NCBI RefSeq assembly: GCF_001552075.1
Contig: NZ_BCQM01000004.1
Coordinates: 62,001-126,000, forward strand
Direction of reading: 5' to 3'
From: Arthrobacter luteolus NBRC 107841
GTDB lineage: Bacteria > Actinomycetota > Actinomycetes > Actinomycetales > Micrococcaceae
Length of the DNA: 64,000 bases
A program made the position numbers and the translations under genes. The notes beneath the pieces are model-generated. The model had not been told where the DNA came from, searched no databases, and worked only from the letters and a program-made list of their open reading frames with translations. Of this stretch, positions 1-8,461 are shown piece by piece. Position 1 is the first letter of the stretch. Each line of letters opens with the position of its first letter.

Positions 1-345
1 AACGCCGTCGGGAAGCAGGACTGCCCGGTCGGCGGGGACAACGGTGAATTCCTGGGCGGTTCCCGTTGGCCGGCCGTGGGCAGCGAGGTACAGCCACACC
101 CGGTCGCCCGGCTCCAGGTCCGTGACACCCTCGCCAACGGCGTCGACCACTCCGGCGCCGTCCTGGTTCGGCACCACCTCGGAAAAGGCCAGATTGCTTC
201 CGGCGCGGGCCTTCCAATCGGTGGGGTTCATCCCGGAGGTGACGACGCGCACCCGTACTTCGCCCGGACCGGGCACTGCAGCCTCCCGCTCAGCGAGCGA
301 GAGGACGGAGGAGGGACCGGTGGCCGAGTAAACGATTGCTTTCAT
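1..345 (-). CDS. Quinone oxidoreductase-like zinc-less alcohol dehydrogenase, N-terminal part
   Basis: The N-terminal 115 residues of a medium-chain reductase of the zeta-crystallin/NADPH:quinone reductase group; the gene runs off the left edge of the window. The protein opens MKAIVYSATGPSSVLSL and shows the GroES-like fold signature, with PGPGEVRVRV and MNPTDWKARAG in place of the CGIC zinc motif, then a Gly/Asp-rich stretch (QDGAGVVDAVGEGVTDLEPGDRV). The absence of zinc ligands places it with NAD(P)H-dependent quinone or enone reductases. The Rossmann half is outside the window, so the cofactor and substrate cannot be read. Family assignment is solid; the substrate is unknown. Confidence 0.85.
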   Translation of the reverse strand, partial: MKAIVYSATGPSSVLSLAEREAAVPGPGEVRVRVVTSGMNPTDWKARAGSNLAFSEVVPNQDGAGVVDAVGEGVTDLEPGDRVWLYLAAHGRPTGTAQEFTVVPADRAVLLPDGV

Positions 346-423
346 GAGCGGTAAAAGACGCTCACCCTGCTTTCTATTCCCGGCGGCCGGTCCTCCACGG
401 TCAGGCCGCGGTCCGGGGCACCG

Positions 424-1584
424 TCAGGAAGACAGTGCAGGGTGCGGGTAGCTGGCCGCCCGCTGCTGGAACTGCAGTACGTCCTGGTTCTGGATGACGC
501 CGCCGCGGATTTCGATGGCCTTCCGGATGGTTTCGTTCTGCTCCCAGGCCTCGGGCCCGCTGAGAACGGTCTCCAGGAAGGGCAGCAGTGCCTCGCTGAT
601 TTCCCAGCTGGAGGAGTTCCAGAGGTAGGACGGGCTGTGGTCCACGGCGTAATAGTTGATGTGATCGCCGACCTCGAACATGGGGTCGGCGAAGGTGGTG
701 GTTTTCGCCCACTCGAAGCCCATGCCTTCGTCGCAGGAAACATCCACGATCAGGCTGCCGGGCCGGAAAGCCGCCAGGTCTGCGGTGCGCAGGTAGGTCA
801 GCGGGGCGTTGGGATCCTGCAGGGTGCAGTTGACCACGATGTCCGCCTCCGCCAGGAAGGGTGCAAGCGGCACCCGCCCGCGTTCGGTGATGACCTCGCT
901 GAGGAACGGCGCCTTGTCCTCATGGTCGAACTGCACAATCCGCACCGAATGGATCGGAGACCCGACCGCCGCGACCCCGCGGTGGGTCAGGACCTGGACG
1001 TCGTGGACGCCGTGGGCGTTCAGGGCAGTCACCGCGCCCCGGGCCGTGGCACCAAAGCCAATAACGACGGCGCGCAGCCGCCGGCCGTAGTCACCCGTCG
1101 TTCCGGTCAGGGCGAGGGAATGCAGGACGGAGCAGTATCCGGCCAGCTCGTTGTTCTTGTGGAAAACGTGCAGCCCGAACCCGCCGTCGCTGGCCCAGTG
1201 GTTCATCGCTTCGAAGGCGATCAGGGTGAGTTTCTTGTCGATGGCGAGCTGGGTGATGGCGCGGTCCTGCACGCAGTGCGGCCAGCCCCAGAGGGTCTGC
1301 CCGTCCCGGAGATCGGCGAGGTCCGCCGGCTGCGGCTTGGGCAGGAGGACGACGTCGGCCTCCGCCAGCAGCTGCGTCCGCGGAAGCATGGCTCCCACCA
1401 GCGGTTTCAGGACGTCGTCCGCAACTCCGAACTTCTCCCCGTAGCCCTCTTCGAGGATCAGCTGCCGCCGCACCTCGGGCGCGATGCGTTCGAAGTGCAG
1501 CGGATGGATGGGCAGGCGCCGCTCATCGGGCTTCCGGGTGCTGGACACAACACCCAGGGTGAGGCCGTTCGAAGGGCCGTTCAC
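424..1584 (-). CDS. Alanine dehydrogenase/PNT-family enzyme, N5-(carboxyethyl)ornithine synthase-like
   Basis: A 386-residue protein of the alanine dehydrogenase/pyridine nucleotide transhydrogenase superfamily. The N-terminus has the family pattern (LGVVSSTRKPDERRLPIHP) followed by an EEGYGEKFG motif, and a Rossmann segment lies near residue 175 (VVIGFGATARGAVTAL). The region before it (FEAMNHW, NELAGYCSVLHSLAL) resembles N5-(carboxyethyl)ornithine synthases more than classical Ald proteins. Such enzymes catalyse NAD(P)H-dependent reductive or oxidative chemistry at a 2-oxo acid/amino group. The start is a GTG whose bases overlap the TGA of the upstream 48-residue gene, so translation is probably coupled. 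The exact substrate is not determinable. Confidence 0.7.
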   Translation of the reverse strand: MNGPSNGLTLGVVSSTRKPDERRLPIHPLHFERIAPEVRRQLILEEGYGEKFGVADDVLKPLVGAMLPRTQLLAEADVVLLPKPQPADLADLRDGQTLWGWPHCVQDRAITQLAIDKKLTLIAFEAMNHWASDGGFGLHVFHKNNELAGYCSVLHSLALTGTTGDYGRRLRAVVIGFGATARGAVTALNAHGVHDVQVLTHRGVAAVGSPIHSVRIVQFDHEDKAPFLSEVITERGRVPLAPFLAEADIVVNCTLQDPNAPLTYLRTADLAAFRPGSLIVDVSCDEGMGFEWAKTTTFADPMFEVGDHINYYAVDHSPSYLWNSSSWEISEALLPFLETVLSGPEAWEQNETIRKAIEIRGGVIQNQDVLQFQQRAASYPHPALSS

Positions 1585-1727
1585 TTTTTACGGCTTGCAG
1601 GCTGGGCGCCGGGGGCCTTGTCGCTGGAAGCGGATGGAGCTGCCGCAGCCTTCTTATCGGCGCGCTTTTCCTTGATGGACTTGCCGGACTTTTTGGATGC
1701 TGATTGGCGCGGGGACTTGTCTGACAT
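1581..1727 (-). CDS. Small lysine-rich conserved protein (48 aa)
   Basis: A short basic protein that begins MSDKSPRQSASKKSGKSIKE and then reads KRADKKAAAAP, with an Ala/Ser/Pro tail ending SRKK. About a quarter of the residues are Lys or Arg and no hydrophobic segment is present, so it is likely cytosolic and disordered. Support for a real gene: a good Shine-Dalgarno (AGGAG, about 6 bases before ATG) and a 4-base GTGA overlap with the downstream dehydrogenase. Small Lys-rich proteins of this look are common in Arthrobacter relatives, but I know of no demonstrated function. Confidence 0.7.
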   Translation of the reverse strand: MSDKSPRQSASKKSGKSIKEKRADKKAAAAPSASSDKAPGAQPASRKK

Positions 1728-1795
1728 GTTCGCTCCTGTAGCGGAACCGAAGAGGTTCCTGACTCCGAACCCTACAGGTACGCGCCCAACCAGAC

Positions 1796-2872
1796 TTACA
1801 GGCCCCTTCCCGAAGGGGAGACCAGGATCTTCACCGCGGTCTCATTGCGGTTGATGAGGGTGTCGAAACCCTCATCAACCAGGCCGTCCAAGCCGATCCG
1901 GCCGGTGATGAAGGGGGAGAGATCGATCTTTCCGGACTCCACGAGCTTGATGGTCGCCGGGTGGGAGTTGACGTAGGCGATGGTGCCGCGCATATCGATT
2001 TCCTTCATCACCAGCTTGTGCATATCGAAATCCGCCCGCTTGCCCCAGATGGACACCACCACCAGCACCCCGGTGGGGCGCAGCGCATCCATGAGCGTAT
2101 CCAGGACCACCTGGACACTGGTGCATTCGAAGGCGATATCGGCACCCTTCCCGTCCGTAAGCCGGTGCACCTCTTCCGCCACGTTGACCTCCGACGGGTC
2201 CAGGGCATGGTCGGCAACCCCGGATTCGACGGCTTTCTGCCGGCGCAGCGGGCTCAGCTCCGACATGGCCACCGTGACGCCCTGTGCCTTGAGGACGGCA
2301 GCTGTCAGGAGCCCGATCGGCCCTGCCCCGCCGACCAGGGCAAAGTCCCCGGCCTTGGCTCCGGAACGCTCCACCGCGTGATAGCCAACGGACAGCGGCT
2401 CAATCAGGGCAGCCTGGTCCAGGGGCACGGACGGGTCAATGGGATGGACCCAGCGGCGCTGCACCACAACCTTTTCTCCCAGTCCGCCGCCCCGGCCGGC
2501 GAGCCCAATGAAGTTCATGTCCGGCGACAGATGGTAGTCCCTGCTGTCCGGGCCGGTGTCGACGTCGTCCCGGATGATGTAGGGCTCGACGACGACGTGC
2601 TGGCCGACCTGCAGATCATCCACTCCCTCACCCACGGCATAAACCACCCCGGAAAACTCGTGCCCCAGGGTGACGGGCAGGGATTCGCCGGAGATGGGAT
2701 GCGACTGGCCGTGCGCGGGAGCGAAGATGGGCCCCTCAAGATATTCGTGCAGGTCGGTGCCGCAGATGCCGCACCAGGCGACGTCGATCCCCACGGTGCC
2801 CGGAGCCACCTCCGGCTCGGGAAGATCGTCAATCCGGATGTCCCCACGGTCGTAATAACGGGCGGCTTTCAT
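1796..2872 (-). CDS. Zinc-dependent alcohol dehydrogenase, (R,R)-butanediol dehydrogenase-like
   Basis: A 358-residue medium-chain dehydrogenase. The catalytic zinc site is visible as CGICGTDLHEYLEGP (Cys-Gly-Ile-Cys-Gly-Thr-Asp) and GHEFSGVV, and the Rossmann motif is VGGAGPIGLLTA near residue 180. The insertion between Asp and the GHE motif (FAPAHGQSHPISGESLPVTL) is typical of 2,3-butanediol dehydrogenases, which interconvert acetoin and 2,3-butanediol with NAD(H). The usual structural-zinc cysteine cluster (CxxCxxCx7C) is not evident, as in the BDH subgroup. GAGGAG lies 5 bases before the ATG. It stands alone, about 90 bp from the regulator gene. The substrate is inferred from the subgroup. 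Confidence 0.82.
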   Translation of the reverse strand: MKAARYYDRGDIRIDDLPEPEVAPGTVGIDVAWCGICGTDLHEYLEGPIFAPAHGQSHPISGESLPVTLGHEFSGVVYAVGEGVDDLQVGQHVVVEPYIIRDDVDTGPDSRDYHLSPDMNFIGLAGRGGGLGEKVVVQRRWVHPIDPSVPLDQAALIEPLSVGYHAVERSGAKAGDFALVGGAGPIGLLTAAVLKAQGVTVAMSELSPLRRQKAVESGVADHALDPSEVNVAEEVHRLTDGKGADIAFECTSVQVVLDTLMDALRPTGVLVVVSIWGKRADFDMHKLVMKEIDMRGTIAYVNSHPATIKLVESGKIDLSPFITGRIGLDGLVDEGFDTLINRNETAVKILVSPSGRGL

Positions 2873-2965
2873 GGTTGCTCCTCACGCTTGATGGATCGCG
2901 GATAACCTCCCACGCTCCTTCAATACTCACCGGTTCGGGCGGTGTAAGGAAGAACAAGCGCCGGT

Positions 2966-3880
2966 CTATGCGTTGCTCTGCGCGCCCCGGTCGTGCACCA
3001 CACGGTAGGTATTGCGCAGGGCTTCCATGGAGGAGTCGTAAGATGCCTGCGCGACGGCGGTGAAGAGACAGTCGACAACCATCAGTTGGGCGATCCGGCT
3101 GCCCAGGGCACCGGACCGGAACCGGGTTTCCCGGGCGGCGGTCCGCAGCACTACGTCAGCGGCGGAGGCCACAGGGGAGTCCTGGAAATTCGTGATCGCG
3201 ATGGTCGCAGCGCCGGATTCCCTGGCCGCGGTCAGGAACTCCAGCGTGTCCTTCGTGCTTCCCGAATGGGAAATGGCGATGGCGACGCAGGTGCTGTCCA
3301 GCGTGGCCGCAGCGGTCCAAGCGGAGTGTGAGTCGGCCCAATTCAGTACCGTCCGGCCGATCCGGGACAGTTTCTGCTGGAGGTCCAGGCCTACAAAGGA
3401 ACTTGCGCCCATGCCGAAGGTATCGATCCGCCGTGCCTGGGACAGCAGGCTAACAGCCTCGCCAAGAGCTTTGGTGTCCAGCGTCCGGGCAGTATCGGCA
3501 ATGGACAGGGTTTCGTTGGTCGCAACTTTCGCCACGATGTCCTCGAGTGAATCGGTGCGGCCGATGTCGCCGGACACCGGGGGCAGGCTCGAAATGGCGA
3601 GTTCCTGGCGCATGGACTCCCGGGTGATATCCATCAGGAGGTCTTTGTAGTGGGAGTACCCCATCCGCTTGTAAAAGCGCACTACCGAGGTGGTCGACGT
3701 TTTGCACAGTTCAGCCAGGTCGGCCACTGAAAGCGAGGCCCCCGCAGCGGGATCGTCAACAAACACCTGGGCGATCCGCCGCTCTGACGGACGCAGGGAG
3801 GGAAGGGCAGCCCGAATCCGAATCAGCACGGTTTCAGACTCCGGTGCTTCCAACACGTGGTTCACGTTCCGCTCCCTCAT
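2966..3880 (-). CDS. MurR/RpiR-family transcriptional regulator
   Basis: A 304-residue regulator with an N-terminal HTH_6 domain (about residues 20-95, including LSVADLAELCKTSTTSVVRF) and a C-terminal SIS sugar-phosphate-binding domain (about 125-250, with GMGASSFVGLDLQQKL and AISHSGSTKDTLEF). In E. coli MurR and relatives the SIS domain senses MurNAc-6-P and controls murQ. Here the gene is divergent from an operon carrying murQ and anmK, so the same role and ligand are inferred. I chose the second in-frame ATG (3880) because GGGGAG is about 10 bases upstream; an ATG at 3889 is also possible. Confidence 0.88.
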   Translation of the reverse strand: MRERNVNHVLEAPESETVLIRIRAALPSLRPSERRIAQVFVDDPAAGASLSVADLAELCKTSTTSVVRFYKRMGYSHYKDLLMDITRESMRQELAISSLPPVSGDIGRTDSLEDIVAKVATNETLSIADTARTLDTKALGEAVSLLSQARRIDTFGMGASSFVGLDLQQKLSRIGRTVLNWADSHSAWTAAATLDSTCVAIAISHSGSTKDTLEFLTAARESGAATIAITNFQDSPVASAADVVLRTAARETRFRSGALGSRIAQLMVVDCLFTAVAQASYDSSMEALRNTYRVVHDRGAQSNA

Positions 3881-3902
3881 CCGGATCATTCTCCCCGGCC
3901 AG

Positions 3903-3965
3903 CCGCCGAAACGGCGGAAAGCAAGCCGGAAAATCTCTTTAGGGAATATCTTTACATGAATCAGT
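3903..3965. promoter_or_regulatory. Divergent promoter/operator region of the muropeptide operon
   Basis: An AT-rich patch in otherwise GC-rich DNA between the divergent RpiR gene and the transporter operon. It contains a 6-3-6 inverted repeat (CCGCCG-AAA-CGGCGG, 3903-3917) and two near-identical 9-mers, ATCTCTTTA (3933-3941) and ATATCTTTA (3946-3954), offset by 13 bp. This is where an RpiR-type repressor would be expected to bind. No clean -35/-10 pair was seen, so the assignment rests mainly on position. Confidence 0.4.
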
Positions 3966-4074
3966 CGGTGAAGGTACGTTAATGACCAACCCGGACTTCC
4001 GATGCTCTACCGGGGGACCTGCGGGGGCCGACGCGGCATGCAGGATGCATCACATGTCACCGAGGAGATCAACC

Positions 4075-5628
4075 ATGCAAAGCGGTTCCCGATTCATCCG
4101 TGGCACGCTTTCGGCGTTCGCTGTAGCCGCTACTGCGTCCCTTGCCCTATCCGGCTGTGGTGCTCCGGCAGCACAACCGGACCAGGATCCGGCCGCCGAC
4201 GGCGGAAGCCTCGTCATTGGGGTGACCACTGACCCGGACACGCTCTTCCCTTGGAAGGCCACCCAGTTCCAGGCCGTTTCCGTGCTCCAGAACCTTTACG
4301 GCACCCTGACTGAGTTCGATCAGGACCTGGCAGTAGTTCCCGGGCTGGCCGAGTCCTGGGAAGCCTCCGAGGACGGACTGGCGGTCACCTTCAAGCTCCG
4401 GGAGGGGGTGACCTTCAGTGACGGCAGCGCCCTGGATTCCGAGGACGTCAAGTTCTCCCTGGACAAGATCAACGAGGAAGCGACCGGCGCCGTCGCCCGC
4501 ACCTCCCTGGCAGCCGTGACCTCGGTCGAGGCTCCGGACCCGGCCACCGTCGTCGTAAACCTGTCTGCTCCGGACGCGGCCCTGCCCGCCAACCTGGCCG
4601 TGATTAACATGGCGATCCTCTCATCTGAGGACACGGAGACCGCACTCATGACCGAGCCGAACGGCTCCGGGCCCTTCGTCCTGGAGGGCCGTGTCCCGAG
4701 CCAGTCGCTGACACTCGCGCGAAGTGATTCGTACTGGGGCGAAAAGGCCAAACTGGACAGCGTGGAACTGCGGGTCATCCCGGATGAATCCTCGATTGTC
4801 TCGGCAATGCAGTCCGGGAATGTGGATTTCGCAGTGTTCAACAGCCCGCTGGTCGCCAAGACCGCTGAAGGTCCCAACCTCACGGTCGCGAAAACGCCGC
4901 AGCTGAGCTATCACGCGCTGCAGCTGAACGCCGGGCGGGAGGTCCTCGCCGATGCAAATGTCCGGCTGGCCATCCAGTGCGCCGTGGACCGCCAGGAAGT
5001 GCTGGACACCGCTGCCTTGGGCGAAGGTGAAGTCACCGGGCCCATCACCTCACCGGCCTACAAGTCCGATCCTGCGGACCGCCCCTGCCCCGAGAAGGAC
5101 CTCGGCAAAGCGGCCGAGTACCTGAAGAAGGCCGGGAAGGCAGACGGGGTCACCATCTCCACGATTGTTTCCCAGGGGGAGTACGCCACATCCGTTGACG
5201 AGGCCCAGAACCTGAAGGCCCAGCTCGCCGAAGCCAACATCACGCTCGACATTGAGGTGCTGGAGTCCGGTGCTTTCGTCAGCCGCTGGAAGGAAGGCGA
5301 TTTTGACGCCGCAGTCGCCCTCAACGGCGGCCGCCCCGACCCGGACGGTATGTACGGACGCTACTTCACCAGCACCGGAAACCTGAATGCGGTTGCCGGC
5401 TACAGCTCACCGGAGCTCGATGCCCTCTTCGCCGCCGGCAAGTCGGCCTCGGACCCGGGGGAACGCACGGACATCTACACCCAGGTTTCCCAGGAACTGG
5501 AGAACAACGCGGCTTGGGTCTGGCTGTTCACCAGCTACACCTACACCACGACGAGTACCTCCGTCGACGGGTTCATCCCGATGGCGAACGGCTCGCTCCA
5601 GTACCTGCGCACCACAACGAACAACTAA
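4075..5628 (+). CDS. ABC transporter substrate-binding lipoprotein, oligopeptide type (SBP_bac_5)
   Basis: A 517-residue extracytoplasmic solute receptor of the OppA/DppA family. The N-terminus carries a basic stretch, a hydrophobic core and a lipobox LSGC with Cys28 as the lipid anchor. The mature part shows family blocks: GGSLVIGVTTDPDTLFPW, LAESWEASEDGLAVTFKLREGV, FSDGSALDSEDVKFSL and NGSGPFVLE. The ATG at 4075 was chosen because GAGGAG precedes it by 7 bases and the signal peptide begins there; upstream in-frame starts would add an unlikely leader. First gene of an operon with murQ and anmK, so the ligand is probably a muropeptide or a MurNAc-containing sugar rather than a nutritional peptide. 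The ligand is inference. Confidence 0.9.
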   Translation: MQSGSRFIRGTLSAFAVAATASLALSGCGAPAAQPDQDPAADGGSLVIGVTTDPDTLFPWKATQFQAVSVLQNLYGTLTEFDQDLAVVPGLAESWEASEDGLAVTFKLREGVTFSDGSALDSEDVKFSLDKINEEATGAVARTSLAAVTSVEAPDPATVVVNLSAPDAALPANLAVINMAILSSEDTETALMTEPNGSGPFVLEGRVPSQSLTLARSDSYWGEKAKLDSVELRVIPDESSIVSAMQSGNVDFAVFNSPLVAKTAEGPNLTVAKTPQLSYHALQLNAGREVLADANVRLAIQCAVDRQEVLDTAALGEGEVTGPITSPAYKSDPADRPCPEKDLGKAAEYLKKAGKADGVTISTIVSQGEYATSVDEAQNLKAQLAEANITLDIEVLESGAFVSRWKEGDFDAAVALNGGRPDPDGMYGRYFTSTGNLNAVAGYSSPELDALFAAGKSASDPGERTDIYTQVSQELENNAAWVWLFTSYTYTTTSTSVDGFIPMANGSLQYLRTTTNN

Positions 5629-5638
5629 CCGCCCCGAA

Positions 5639-5664
5639 GGCAGGCCCCGGCGACGGGGCCTGCC
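5639..5664 (+). promoter_or_regulatory. Intergenic stem-loop between receptor and permease genes
   Basis: A perfect 11-bp stem (GGCAGGCCCCG / CGGGGCCTGCC) with a GCGA loop lies just after the receptor stop codon. It has no following T-run, so it is more likely a 3' mRNA stabiliser or processing barrier than a terminator. Such elements commonly give the receptor higher expression than the membrane parts. A related hairpin lies at the same place in the sialic-acid operon (39917-39949). Confidence 0.6.
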
Positions 5665-5685
5665 CCAGGCGAGAAAACCAGGCAC

Positions 5686-6657
5686 ATGCGCCAGACACTT
5701 ACCCACAACCCCCTGCTGCGCCGCATCGCCGCTGCTGCAGGCACCCTGCTGGGAGTGGCAGTCTTCGTTTTCATCATGCTCCGTGCAATACCCGGCGATC
5801 AGATCACTGCCGGCCTCGGAACCGAAGCTGCCGCACTCACCCCGGCCCAACAGGCCGCGCTGGAGAGCTACTACGGGCTGGACCAGCCGCTCTTTATCCA
5901 GTTCTTCTCCTGGCTGGGAAACCTCTTTACTGGAAACCTCGGTTTCTCCTCCCGTGCCCAGGAAAGCGTCCTGGACCTCACGTTGCGGTCCCTCCCGGTG
6001 ACCTTCGAACTGGCAATTTTCGCGATTGTCCTGGCCTTGCTGATCGGTGTGCCGCTCGGCATGCTGGCCGCTTCCCGCCCCGATTCACCGCGCGACGGCC
6101 TGGCCCAAGTGGTTAGCCTGGCAGGGCTCTCGGTACCGGCCTTCCTGCTCGCCACCACGCTGCTCTCGGTTTTCGCCGCCTCCTGGGGCTTCAACCCGAA
6201 CGGCGAGGGCTTCGCCGCGTTTACCGACAATCCGCTGCTAAACCTGCAGCAGATGCTCCTGCCCGCGGTCGTGCTCGGATTCGGCATTGCTGCGCCGATC
6301 ATCCGGACAACGCGCACTGCGGTCCTGGAAATCCGTTCCAATGACTTCATCCGCACCGCCCGCGCCAAAGGCGTTCCGGAAGGCCGGCTGCAGGCCAGGC
6401 ACGTGCTGCGCAACGCCCTCGTTCCGATCGTCACGATGACGGGACTCCAATTCGGCTACCTGCTGGGCGGCGCCGTCGTAGTGGAGCAGATCTTCTCGAT
6501 TCCCGGGATCGGCCGGCAGGTCCTGCTCGGAATACAGCAGAAAGAGTACGCACTCGTGCAGAGCACCGTCCTTGTTATCGCCCTGACCTTCGTGATCGTG
6601 AACCTCCTGACCGATCTCCTCTACCGGGTCATCGACCCCCGGGTGCGTGCCGCATGA
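5686..6657 (+). CDS. ABC transporter permease (DppB/OppB type)
   Basis: A 323-residue integral membrane protein with about six hydrophobic helices. The N-terminal helix (LLRRIAAAAGTLLGVAVFVF) and the following LRAIPGD motif are typical of DppB. The EAA loop is visible in the C-terminal half (NDFIRTARAKGVPEGRLQARHVLRNAL), followed by GAVVVEQIFSIPGIGRQ. It forms the inner-membrane channel with the next gene, whose ATG overlaps its stop codon (ATGA at 6654). Confidence 0.92.
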   Translation: MRQTLTHNPLLRRIAAAAGTLLGVAVFVFIMLRAIPGDQITAGLGTEAAALTPAQQAALESYYGLDQPLFIQFFSWLGNLFTGNLGFSSRAQESVLDLTLRSLPVTFELAIFAIVLALLIGVPLGMLAASRPDSPRDGLAQVVSLAGLSVPAFLLATTLLSVFAASWGFNPNGEGFAAFTDNPLLNLQQMLLPAVVLGFGIAAPIIRTTRTAVLEIRSNDFIRTARAKGVPEGRLQARHVLRNALVPIVTMTGLQFGYLLGGAVVVEQIFSIPGIGRQVLLGIQQKEYALVQSTVLVIALTFVIVNLLTDLLYRVIDPRVRAA

Positions 6658-7541
6658 CCGGCGTGCCCCTGACCACCGACACCAGCCCGGTTCCTGCCGC
6701 GGCTGGCCGCCGGGTTCCCGCTCTCCTGAAGAGCCCCACGGGTCTGTCCGGGCTGATCCTCATCTGCCTGCTGGCGGTCCTTTCCCTCCTGTCCTTCAGC
6801 AACTCCCTGCCCTACGACCCGCTCACGCAGGACGCTCCGTCCAGCCTTCTGGCGCCGTCGGCACAGCACTGGTTCGGCACCGACCAGTTCGGCCGCGACG
6901 TCTTCTCCCGCGTCGCTGCAGGCGTGGCAAATTCGGCTCTCATCGCTGTCGTTGCCGTGGCCTTTGCCGCAGTCATCGGCACGCTGGGCGGTCTGGTCGC
7001 CGGGTTCTACCGCGGCGCTGCTGACAGCGTTATCGGCGGGATCACGAACGTTCTGTTCGCCTTCCCTCCGCTGCTGCTGGCCCTGGCCCTGGCCTCCGTC
7101 TTCAACCGCAACTGGTTCACGATAGCCGTGGCAATCGCCGTCGTGTATGTCCCGATCTTCATCCGGGTTACCCGCGGTCCTGTCCTGTCGCTGCGTGAAA
7201 TCGACTACGTGCGGGCCGCCACCAGCACCGGCCAGAGCCGGGTGATGATCATGCTGCGGCACGTGCTGCCCAACATCACCTCCATCATCATCGTCCAGGT
7301 GGCACTCTCGCTGTCCTGGGCAGTGCTGACCGAAGCATCCCTGAGCTTCCTTGGCCTCGGCACTCCGCCGCCAGCGCCCTCACTGGGGTCGATGATCTTT
7401 GAAGCCCGCACGCTGGTCTACGTCGCGCCGTGGACCATGATTGCCCCCGGCGTGGTGGTGGTCCTCCTCGTCGTTGGCCTGAACCTGTTGGGGGACGGGC
7501 TGCGCGACGGCTTCGACCCCCGGAACCGAGGAAAGCGATGA
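6654..7541 (+). CDS. ABC transporter permease (DppC/OppC type)
   Basis: A 295-residue second permease. It has the DppC hallmarks: an extracytoplasmic HWFGTDQFGRDVFSRV segment after the first helix, an EAA loop (EIDYVRAATSTGQSRVMIMLRHVLPN) and the C-terminal LTEASLSFLGLGTPPPAPSLGSMI block. Stop and start codons overlap with both neighbours (ATGA with the upstream permease and with murQ), so the transporter and the MurNAc-6-P etherase are translationally coupled. This is the strongest contextual evidence that the importer brings in a MurNAc-containing ligand. Confidence 0.92.
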   Translation: MTGVPLTTDTSPVPAAAGRRVPALLKSPTGLSGLILICLLAVLSLLSFSNSLPYDPLTQDAPSSLLAPSAQHWFGTDQFGRDVFSRVAAGVANSALIAVVAVAFAAVIGTLGGLVAGFYRGAADSVIGGITNVLFAFPPLLLALALASVFNRNWFTIAVAIAVVYVPIFIRVTRGPVLSLREIDYVRAATSTGQSRVMIMLRHVLPNITSIIIVQVALSLSWAVLTEASLSFLGLGTPPPAPSLGSMIFEARTLVYVAPWTMIAPGVVVVLLVVGLNLLGDGLRDGFDPRNRGKR

Positions 7542-8461
7542 CTTTGACTCCCGGTGAGATTGCCGGACTGATCGGACTGGAAACGGAAACCGCTGACCCC
7601 CGTTTTGCGTCCATTGACACGATGCCGGTCAGCGAACTGGCCCGCACCATGAACAACGCGGACGCCGCCGTTCCGGGAGCGGTCCAGCAGGCCCTGCCGC
7701 AAATTTCACCCGCCATCGAAGCCACCGCGGAGAGGATGAAGGCGGGCGGACGCATGATTTACGTGGGCGCGGGCACCCCCGGGCGGATCGGTGTGCTCGA
7801 CGCCTCGGAGTGCCCGCCCACCTTCGGGACACCGCCGGATCAGATCTTCGCGGTCATTGCCGGCGGCCCTAAAGCGGTTGTGGCGCCCTGCGAAGGGGCG
7901 GAGGACGACGTTGACGCCGGTGCGCTGGCGATGGACACGGCAGGCATCGGGCCGCTGGACACGGTGATCGGCATCGCTTCCAGCGGCCGGACTCCCTTCG
8001 TGATCGCCGCCGTCACCCGGGCCCGGGCCAGGGGCGCGCTGACCGTGGCACTGACCTGCAACACCGGAACCCCGCTGGCCGCTGCCGCGGCATACCCGAT
8101 CGAAGTCATCGTCGGCCCGGAGGTTGTGGCCGGATCGACCCGGCTGAAAGCAGGAACCGCCCAGAAGCTCGTGCTCAACATGTTCTCCACCATTGTGATG
8201 GTCCAGCTGGGCAAGACCTACGGCAATCTCATGGTCGATGTAAAACCCACGAACGTGAAACTGCGCGAGCGGGCCCTGCGGATGGTGCAGGAGATTACCG
8301 GGGTAGCCCGGGCTGAAGCCCAGGACGCCCTGGCGGCGAACAACAATTCCGTCAAACAGACCATCACCGCGCTCCGGCTGGGACTGGATCCGGTGGCTGC
8401 TGCGGCCCAATTGACCAAGCACGGCGGCCTGCTGCGCGCGGCGCTAGGAGAGCAAGCATGA
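7538..8461 (+). CDS. murQ: N-acetylmuramic acid 6-phosphate etherase
   Basis: A 307-residue SIS-domain lyase. It cleaves the D-lactyl ether of MurNAc-6-P to give GlcNAc-6-P and D-lactate in the cytoplasm. Family blocks: ASIDTMPVSELARTMN, GVLDASECPPTFG with the catalytic Glu, IGIASSGRTPFV, and LMVDVKPTNVKLRERALRM. Length matches typical MurQ (about 300 aa). One oddity: the glycine-rich loop normally written GAGTSGR reads GAGTPGR here, replacing the Ser expected near the phosphate. RBS GAGG before ATG 7538. Product GlcNAc-6-P would feed NagA/NagB, encoded at 42.5-44.7 kb. Confidence 0.95.
   Translation: MTLTPGEIAGLIGLETETADPRFASIDTMPVSELARTMNNADAAVPGAVQQALPQISPAIEATAERMKAGGRMIYVGAGTPGRIGVLDASECPPTFGTPPDQIFAVIAGGPKAVVAPCEGAEDDVDAGALAMDTAGIGPLDTVIGIASSGRTPFVIAAVTRARARGALTVALTCNTGTPLAAAAAYPIEVIVGPEVVAGSTRLKAGTAQKLVLNMFSTIVMVQLGKTYGNLMVDVKPTNVKLRERALRMVQEITGVARAEAQDALAANNNSVKQTITALRLGLDPVAAAAQLTKHGGLLRAALGEQA

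Noticed and set aside
442-1854. Long open frame of about 470 codons antisense to the PNT-type dehydrogenase
   Set aside because: It arises from the high GC third-position bias of the gene on the other strand; no family motif or ribosome-binding site. The same holds for the long antisense frames at 11088-12440, 35047-35961, 36861-38498 and 39954-41366.
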